From an uncultured Prevotellaceae bacterium (GTDB lineage: Bacteria; Bacteroidota; Bacteroidia; Bacteroidales; Bacteroidaceae), in NCBI GenBank assembly GCA_946415695.1, contig CAMKTM010000163.1:1-5480 (forward strand): DNA of 5,480 nucleotides, in the 5' to 3' direction. Positions within the stretch are counted from its first letter, which is position 1, and every line of letters begins with the position of its first letter. This document shows positions 1 to 4,192 of this stretch, piece by piece. Under the pieces are notes generated by a model. That model was given only the letters and a program-made list of their open reading frames with translations, made no database searches and was not told where the DNA came from. The position numbers and the translations under genes were made by a program.

Positions 1-361
1 TTGTTGCTCAGGAACTTATAAATAAAGTTAAATTATAGTGTTGCGGAATTAAGGCTCTAACGAAATATCTAAACTTGAGGCAAATCTTCAGAAAAGTCTA
101 GCTCAAGTTAACCAGACTCTTGCAGACATTCAAACACAATCACTCGATATCTCTAGCAGAATATCTGTACTTGAGGCTGCTCTTTCTGCCGTCACAGCAC
201 AAAACGCAGATACTTATGCTAGAGTTGCGGAACTTGAGGCTAATGTCTATAATTTTAAGGATAATTTAAGGCTTCTTGTTGAAAGAGATGCACAAAAGGA
301 TGCCATGATTAAAGCATTATCTGAACGTATTGCGGCTCTTGAGGCAAAGGTCAATCAATAG
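1..361 (+). pseudogene. Degraded 3' end of a coiled-coil protein gene
   Basis: From 53 to the TAG at 359-361 one frame stays open for 102 codons but has no ATG until 305 and no GTG or TTG, so it cannot start in a normal way. The translation is a strong coiled-coil candidate, rich in Ala, Leu, Glu, Gln and Lys, with a recurring core: KLEANL (74), VLEAAL (167), ELEANV (230) and ALEAKV (335). The last three LEA cores are 21 and 35 residues apart, multiples of the heptad. Upstream, coiled-coil-like sequence goes on in other frames: VAQELINKVKL at 3-35 (stop 36-38), then VAEL at 40-51. Two single-base insertions, near 36-39 and at 52, would explain both shifts. GC is low (22 of 60 bases at 61-120) against about 53% in GH92 (1921-1980). 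A decayed gene is likeliest; indel errors near a contig end are the alternative. The family is not recognised; function unknown. Confidence 0.5.
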
Positions 362-367
362 TCGCAA

Positions 368-394
368 GACATACCTATTGAGTTAGGTTATGTC
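368..394 (+). other. Stem-loop with one-base bulge
   Basis: GACAT (368-372) pairs with ATGTC (390-394), and ACCTA (373-377) pairs with TAGGT (384-388). T389 is bulged and the loop is six bases. It begins seven bases after the stop of the coiled-coil remnant and lies just before the stronger terminator hairpin. It has no T tract of its own, so it may be a 3'-end stabilising structure or have no function. Confidence 0.4.
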
Positions 395-403
395 ATAATC
401 AAC

Positions 404-440
404 AACAACGGATTGCGCAGAAAGCGTGATCCGTTGTTTT
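404..440 (+). terminator. Rho-independent terminator after the coiled-coil remnant
   Basis: Positions 404-418 pair with 424-438 over 15 bp. Ten pairs are perfect (AACAACGGAT with ATCCGTTGTT), followed by two G-T wobbles and three GC pairs around an AGAAA loop. The right arm runs into TTTT (437-440) and a T-rich stretch. It lies 43 bases after the TAG at 361, as expected for the end of a + strand transcript, and suggests the remnant was once the 3' end of an expressed gene. Confidence 0.8.
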
Positions 441-539
441 GTTATTGTCGTTGTATATGATTAACGTGAGTTCTTCGCTTCGCGCAGGCGCAGGCGGAGC
501 GATGCCTAATCAGGCTTTTGCGCTTTCATCCCACGGCAA
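441..539. other. Non-coding stretch with no recognised gene
   Basis: No supportable coding frame is seen. The stretch goes from AT-rich (441-470) to a GC-rich patch near 476-502 that holds two tandem GCAGGC words flanked by CGCT and AGCG. A short GCCT-AATC-AGGC stem-loop followed by TTTT lies near 504-519; it is too weak to call a terminator with confidence. The change in composition marks the border between the AT-rich left edge and the GC-richer carbohydrate-enzyme region. Confidence 0.4.
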
Positions 540-615
540 GTTGTTTGCTTGTACATGTAAAAGCAATTGCTTGTACATGTAGAAGCAATTGCACGTACAT
601 GTAGAAGCAAACAAC
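540..615. repeat. 76-bp imperfect palindrome made of 22-bp tandem units
   Basis: Three copies of GTACATGTA start at 551, 573 and 595, a 22-bp period; the first two are followed by AAGCAATTGC (positions 561-570 and 583-592) and the third stops after AAGCAA. The flanks GTTGTTTGCTT (540-550) and AAGCAAACAAC (605-615) are exact inverted repeats. Folded about 577/578, the block pairs at 540-550/605-615, 552-559/596-603, 563-572/583-592 and 574-576/579-581, with mismatches only at 551/604, 560-562/593-595 and 573/582. It starts about 20 bases beyond the GH92 stop codon. On the - strand no T tract follows, so it is not a classical intrinsic terminator. It could protect the mRNA 3' end, form a cruciform, or be a dispersed intergenic repeat. 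Confidence 0.85.
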
Positions 616-636
616 ATGCCTTGTTGCGCCTGCTTG

Positions 637-2889
637 TCAGTTACGTACAGGAGCTGAAGGGGGAGTAGCCTCTTCTGCGCTGCCCCATTGCTTGTTAGGC
701 CGGCTGCCCATTTCAAGCACGAGGGTAGCGCCGTTCTTTATGTCGTCGTGGCTGAACCAGGGCTTGTCCCACGGCTTGCCGTTGAGGGTGGCGCTCTGTA
801 TGTACTTATTCTCTCGGCTGCTTTCCTTGGCTATGATGTGCAATTCCTTTCCGCCCGGGAGCTTGATGCGGATGTCGGTGAACAAGGGCGAGCCGATGTT
901 GTAGGCAGGGAAGCCCGGCGTGACGGGATAGAAGCCAAGCGAGGAGAAGACGACGAACGATGTCATGCCTCCGCCGTCCTCATCGCCCGGCATGCCCATC
1001 ACGTCGTTGCGAAACCATGCGTCGAGGCATTGGCGGATGCGTTTCTGCGTGCGCCAGGGTGCGCCGGTATAGTTATATATATAAGGTATATGGAGCGAGG
1101 GTTCGTTAGCCATTGTGAACTGCCCCATGTTGCCCGTCTGGTCGGGGAACTCTCCGTAGAACTGCCACTTGCTTTTCCCTAAGGGTTCGGCAAAGGTGCG
1201 GTCGAGCTCACGTGCCATGGCTTCCTTGCCTCCCATCAGTTTTGCGAGGTCGGCCAGGTTGTGCTGCACGTCCCAACGATACGTCCATCCGTTGTTCTCT
1301 CCGTATGCTGCTCGTGCTCCGATGCCGCCGCTGAAGCGATAGTCGAAGTCGGAGAGGAAGTTGCCGCTCTCGTCCTTGGGATGGAAGAAGCGCGTCTGGG
1401 CATTCCATACGTTGCGATAGTTGTAGCTGAGGTCGAGGTACTTGGCTGCTTCTTCCTTATTGCCCATGAACTCAGCGATGCGTGAGAGGCACCACTCGTC
1501 GTAGGCCGTGCCGAGGGTGACTGCGATGGGCTGCCGTTGCTCGAAGCCATTCACGTTTGGCACATCCTCTTTCTGCCCCGCGCCAAGTGCCGGGAAGTAG
1601 CCATGCTCCTTGTAGAACTGGTCGAGGCGTCCTGCCGGTGCGCCGCTCCAGGGCACGAGTGTCTTCTCCTCTATGCCTCGGCGGCAGTATTCGAAGCCTC
1701 GCCTTGCATCCACTTTAAGCCCTTTCCAAAGCGCATCGGCCACCATTGCCACGCCATGATTGCTGTTCATGCGGCGCGTGTCTCCCGTCATTTCGGGGAA
1801 AGTCGGCATCCATTTCGTGCCCATTTGCTCTGCCATTCGCAGGTAGCTTTCGATGATGTCTTCCTCCTTCCAGGGTTGGATGAGGGCGCGAAGCGGGTGG
1901 GCTGCCCGATAAGTGTCCCATATCCAGTCGTCGGTGTAGAAGGGATGTCCGTCGTCGGCATGTACTTTTCCGTCGAAAGCCGAGAAGTAGCGTCCGTCTT
2001 CGCTCAGGCAGACGGGGCGTTCGAAGGTGCGGTAGTAAGAGGTATAGAGCACCGTCTTCTGGTCTTCAGTGCCGCCTTCGACGCGGATGCCCGCGAGCGT
2101 CTCGTTCCATTCCCTGCGGCCGTCCCTGATGACTTTGGCGATGTCGAAAGCCTCACCTTGTTCACGAACGAGGTTCTTCTCTGCCTGTTCCTGGCTGATG
2201 AGGGAGATGCCGTAGCGGAAGCGCACCTTCTTCGTGCCGGCAGGAAAGCGTAGTGCCACGCAGGCACGGGCTTCCTCGGCAGCCTTTTCGCCCGTTATCT
2301 TTCCGTCGCGAAGCAAGCCGCTCTGCTCAGGCTCGGTGTCGAACTCGCCCGAGAAATAGATTTTCATGTTCCGGCTCAGCCTTTGACTGCCTGCTGCTTT
2401 CTTGCCTTCGGTCTGCATCCTGCCGTCTTCCGTGAAGAGAAGTATCGTGGCAGGTTTGGCGGGGTCGAGCGGAGTGAGTTCGTAGATGGCACTCTGATGG
2501 CAGACAGCCAGATGGGCATCGATGGTGTTGTCGGCAATCTGAACCTGATAGTCGTAGGGTGTCACCCGCTCGTTGTCCCAGCTTGTCGTGATGACGGGAC
2601 GCAGGTTGTCGCTCTGCGTGATGCTCAGGCGGAAGGCACTTCGTTCGCGATGGTTGGTGACGACGATGGGCAGGCCGTCGAGGTACTCCGTCACATAGTC
2701 GCTGCGCGAAGGGTAGATGCGCATCAGGCTGCTCGGCAACTGAATGGTGGGGAAGCAAGGCACCAGCAGATGGCTGATGCTACCGATGTAAGGATTCACG
2801 TAATCCACAGGCTCTTTCGTGCCTTTGGCAACAGTCGTGAGAGGCATAAGCAACATGGCTGCTGCGATGGTTTTCAGGTTAATCTTCAT
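637..2889 (-). CDS. Exported GH92-family glycoside hydrolase (predicted alpha-mannosidase)
   Basis: This is a complete 750-residue protein. The start at 2889 was chosen because it opens directly into a signal peptide (MKINLK, then a hydrophobic run to about residue 20, likely cut near TVA-K at 21). A longer in-frame start at 2964 would add 25 residues that mask this signal and lie upstream of the promoter. There is no lipobox Cys, so the protein is expected in the periplasm or secreted. The mature N-terminus DYVNPYIGSISHLLVP (29-44) is typical of the GH92 N-terminal beta-sandwich. The C-terminal catalytic part has GENNGWTYRWDVQHN (530-544), ANEPSLHIPYIYNY (594-607), APWRTQKR (610-617), GDEDGGGM (635-642) and LGFYPVTPG (651-659). 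By family knowledge GH92 enzymes are calcium-dependent, inverting exo-alpha-mannosidases. E531 is the likely general acid, and D636/D638 the likely base pair. Motifs differ from the commonest form (WQY...VPHD), so linkage specificity cannot be given. The last ~18 residues are a Pro/Ser/Ala-rich tail. The gene is divergent from the discoidin gene. Confidence 0.93.
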   Translation of the reverse strand: MKINLKTIAAAMLLMPLTTVAKGTKEPVDYVNPYIGSISHLLVPCFPTIQLPSSLMRIYPSRSDYVTEYLDGLPIVVTNHRERSAFRLSITQSDNLRPVITTSWDNERVTPYDYQVQIADNTIDAHLAVCHQSAIYELTPLDPAKPATILLFTEDGRMQTEGKKAAGSQRLSRNMKIYFSGEFDTEPEQSGLLRDGKITGEKAAEEARACVALRFPAGTKKVRFRYGISLISQEQAEKNLVREQGEAFDIAKVIRDGRREWNETLAGIRVEGGTEDQKTVLYTSYYRTFERPVCLSEDGRYFSAFDGKVHADDGHPFYTDDWIWDTYRAAHPLRALIQPWKEEDIIESYLRMAEQMGTKWMPTFPEMTGDTRRMNSNHGVAMVADALWKGLKVDARRGFEYCRRGIEEKTLVPWSGAPAGRLDQFYKEHGYFPALGAGQKEDVPNVNGFEQRQPIAVTLGTAYDEWCLSRIAEFMGNKEEAAKYLDLSYNYRNVWNAQTRFFHPKDESGNFLSDFDYRFSGGIGARAAYGENNGWTYRWDVQHNLADLAKLMGGKEAMARELDRTFAEPLGKSKWQFYGEFPDQTGNMGQFTMANEPSLHIPYIYNYTGAPWRTQKRIRQCLDAWFRNDVMGMPGDEDGGGMTSFVVFSSLGFYPVTPGFPAYNIGSPLFTDIRIKLPGGKELHIIAKESSRENKYIQSATLNGKPWDKPWFSHDDIKNGATLVLEMGSRPNKQWGSAEEATPPSAPVRN

Positions 2890-2899
2890 AGTTGTTTTA

Positions 2900-2925
2900 A
2901 CTTTATTTCTGCACAAAGGTACGAA
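2900..2925 (-). promoter_or_regulatory. Predicted promoter for the GH92 gene
   Basis: Read on the - strand, TACCTTTG at 2921-2914 matches the Bacteroidetes -7 consensus TAnnTTTG exactly. Transcription would begin near 2907, leaving a leader of roughly 18 bases before the ATG at 2889. The leader is AT-rich with no Shine-Dalgarno sequence, as is usual in this phylum. No convincing -33 TTTG is seen at the expected spacing; a TTG at 2938-2936 is too close. Confidence 0.6.
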
Positions 2926-2930
2926 AAAGA

Positions 2931-2968
2931 CTTCACAATTCATAATTATTTTGTATCTTTGCACTATG
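2931..2968 (+). promoter_or_regulatory. Predicted promoter for the tandem discoidin gene
   Basis: TATCTTTG at 2954-2961 matches the Bacteroidetes -7 consensus TAnnTTTG. A start of transcription about 5-8 bases downstream would fall near 2966-2969, giving a leader of about 24 bases before the ATG at 2992. The -33 region near 2931-2936 (TTCACA) is only a weak match to TTTG. The two -7 words face outward 32 bp apart, so a regulator bound between them could act on both genes. Confidence 0.6.
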
Positions 2969-2995
2969 AAAACCCCAAAACTACATCAGATATGA
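2966..2995 (+). CDS. Possible nine-residue leader ORF
   Basis: ATG at 2966 opens MKTPKLHQI and ends at TGA 2993-2995, which overlaps the discoidin start ATG (2992-2994) as ATGA. The predicted transcription start lies at or next to this ATG, so it would have to be translated leaderless. Such an overlap can couple translation, but an ORF this short can easily occur by chance and nothing in the peptide is recognised. Confidence 0.2.
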   Translation: MKTPKLHQI

Positions 2996-3915
2996 GACAT
3001 CTTTCATCTTTTCTTATGCTCTTTTTCGCTTTAGGCGAAGCCTTCGCTCAAGTTCCTATCAAGACAACCCTCGTAAAAGGCACAGGGCCTGGCGACAACG
3101 AAGGGCCTGCTATGGTCTGCGACGGCCAGCTCGCCACGAAATGGTGCATCGACAGCCCTCGGCAAATGCCCTACACGATTGTCCTCGACGCAGGGGCTCC
3201 GACGCCTCTTGCTGAATACGGACTTGCCACGGCCGACGACACAAGCACTTACGGCGACCGCAACCCCGTCTCGTGGCGCGTGAGCGGCTCTAACGACAAA
3301 CAGACATGGACAACCATCGACGAACAGAAGAACAACCGCAGCCTTCCCGCTGAAGATTTCCAGGAGTACCGCTTCGCGCCCATCGGCGCAGGAGCCAGGG
3401 AACAGTTCCGATACTTCCGCTTCGAATTCTTCAAGATGGCAGGAAGCACACGCATCCAGCTCAGTGAAATCAGTCTGTACAAAACAGTTCAGACACCCGT
3501 CAAGACCACATTCGTCAGCGGTAGCGGAAACGGGAAAGAAGGAGCTGCGATGGCCAACGACGGCCGCCTCTTCACGAAGTGGTGCATCGACGAACCCACG
3601 AAGATGCCCTACGACATAGTCCTCGATGCAGGCCAGCCCGCCGCCATCAGCGAGTATCGCTTCGTTACCGGCGACGACACTCACTCCTACCCCGAACGCA
3701 ATCCCATGGACTGGCGCGTGAGCGGAAGCAACGACAAGCAGGCTTGGACTGTCCTTGACGAGCAGAAGTACAACCGCCGCCTGCGCGACGAGAACGAACA
3801 GGAGTACCGCTTCAAGATTTCAAACTCTGGCTCCTTCCGTTACTACCGCTTCGAGTTCATCCGCATGACAGCAGGCACTCGCCTACAGCTCAGCGAAATC
3901 AAACTCTACAAGTAA
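2992..3915 (+). CDS. Exported protein with two tandem discoidin (F5/8 type C)-like domains
   Basis: The product has 307 residues. The ATG at 2992 gives a clear signal peptide (MRH, then a hydrophobic core LSSFLMLFFAL, cut after AFA at residue 19). Frame continues open upstream but that part lies beyond the promoter and antisense to GH92. After the signal there are two homologous domains, residues 22-164 and 169-307, joined by TVQT. Each carries DG.L/R..TKWCID.P..MPY.IVLDAG near its start, RNP..WRVSGSNDKQ.WT..DEQK.NR in the middle, and a closing FRY(F/Y)RFEF..M...TR.QLSEI.LYK. This pattern, with the SGSNDK..W and final LSEI.LY strands, fits galactose-binding-like beta-sandwiches of the F5/8C (CBM32-like) class. 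Such domains usually bind sugars and are appended to hydrolases; here there is no catalytic domain and no obvious anchor. A periplasmic or secreted glycan-binding role is inference. It is divergent from the GH92 gene, possibly co-regulated. Confidence 0.85.
   Translation: MRHLSSFLMLFFALGEAFAQVPIKTTLVKGTGPGDNEGPAMVCDGQLATKWCIDSPRQMPYTIVLDAGAPTPLAEYGLATADDTSTYGDRNPVSWRVSGSNDKQTWTTIDEQKNNRSLPAEDFQEYRFAPIGAGAREQFRYFRFEFFKMAGSTRIQLSEISLYKTVQTPVKTTFVSGSGNGKEGAAMANDGRLFTKWCIDEPTKMPYDIVLDAGQPAAISEYRFVTGDDTHSYPERNPMDWRVSGSNDKQAWTVLDEQKYNRRLRDENEQEYRFKISNSGSFRYYRFEFIRMTAGTRLQLSEIKLYK
3055..3483 (+). repeat. Internal duplication, copy 1 (first discoidin-like domain)
   Basis: This segment encodes residues 22-164 of the exported protein and aligns end to end with 3496-3912. 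Shared stretches are visible in DNA too, for example GGCGCGTGAGCGG followed by AACGACAA in both copies. This copy has an extra AGAREQ-like insertion before its FRYFRFEF strand and an additional Cys (in VCDG). Confidence 0.85.
3496..3912 (+). repeat. Internal duplication, copy 2 (second discoidin-like domain)
   Basis: This segment encodes residues 169-307 and is the second copy of the domain at 3055-3483, about four residues shorter. The Cys in KWCID, the RNP...WRVSGSND core and the closing LSEI.LYK strand are kept, so both copies are probably folded and under selection. Confidence 0.85.
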
Positions 3916-4086
3916 GACATAAGTCATAATTCGGAATTAAGATATTTTCCTATTCTAACGAGAGTTCGCCGAAATTTCATTGGAGGTGTCGCTTGTTCCG
4001 AAGAATTTCATGTCATAGATTAGCCGTTTCTTCAGCAACTCATCCTATGGGGCTGTTTAGGTAAAGGCGTGGCCTTATTTCAATAA
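3916..4086. other. Non-coding stretch between convergent genes
   Basis: No gene can be supported. On the - strand a 29-codon open stretch (4044-3958, stop 3957-3955) reads like ordinary protein (LKKRLIYDMKFFGTSDTS) but is too short to rely on. TAAAGGCGTG occurs at 4062-4071 and again at 4084-4093, where it runs into the terminator palindrome; the first copy forms a small AAGGC-GTG-GCCTT hairpin (4064-4076), suggesting a partial duplicate of the terminator arm. Confidence 0.4.
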
Positions 4087-4125
4087 AGGCGTGCCGTGTT
4101 GGCCAACACGGCACGCCTCGTTTTT
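4087..4125. terminator. Perfect 32-bp palindrome with T tract, probable bidirectional terminator
   Basis: AGGCGTGCCGTGTTGG (4087-4102) is followed at once by its exact reverse complement (4103-4118). On the + strand CG and TTTTT (4121-4125) follow, the classical intrinsic terminator layout. On the - strand the hairpin is followed by TTTATTG, a weaker U tract. It lies between the discoidin gene (stop 3915) and the GH32 gene (stop 4173), which point at each other, so it can end both transcripts. Confidence 0.85.
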
Positions 4126-4152
4126 GGGGATGATGTGCGATGATTGCTTTTT

Positions 4153-4192
4153 CCGTCGAACTCATGCTATTTTTACCAGCAACTTTCGACGG
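4153..4192. repeat. Inverted repeat spanning the GH32 stop codon
   Basis: CCGTCGAA (4153-4160) is the reverse complement of TTCGACGG (4185-4192), with a 24-base loop that contains the TAA of the GH32 gene (4173-4175). On the - strand the second arm is followed by A residues, so this is not a terminator. It may be a 3'-end RNA structure or chance. Confidence 0.35.

Noticed and set aside
540..615. CRISPR array
   Set aside because: The repeated units are contiguous at 22 bp with no unique spacers, and no cas gene is present.
540..615. Intrinsic terminator for the GH92 gene
   Set aside because: On the - strand no T tract follows the hairpin, so it lacks the defining feature of an intrinsic terminator.
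510..716. Open frame of 68 codons on the - strand across the GH92 stop
   Set aside because: Its translation is made mainly of the 22-bp repeat block (Cys/Tyr/Leu-rich) and overlaps the GH92 C-terminus in another frame.
688..1182. Open frame of 164 codons on the + strand
   Set aside because: It is antisense to the well-supported GH92 coding region, has no recognisable domain or promoter, and reflects the GC-rich codon use of the opposite strand.
1537..2253. Open frame of 238 codons on the + strand
   Set aside because: It lies wholly inside GH92 on the other strand, the translation is rich in Ala, Val, Arg and His with no family motif, and GH92 motifs run uninterrupted through the region.
2383..2991. 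Extended N-terminus of the discoidin gene
   Set aside because: The frame is open back to 2383, but this part is antisense to GH92, precedes the promoter, and would hide the signal peptide that begins at 2992.
3031..3684. Open frame of 217 codons on the - strand
   Set aside because: It mirrors the duplicated discoidin gene, and the periodic features in its translation are simply the complement of the two domain copies.
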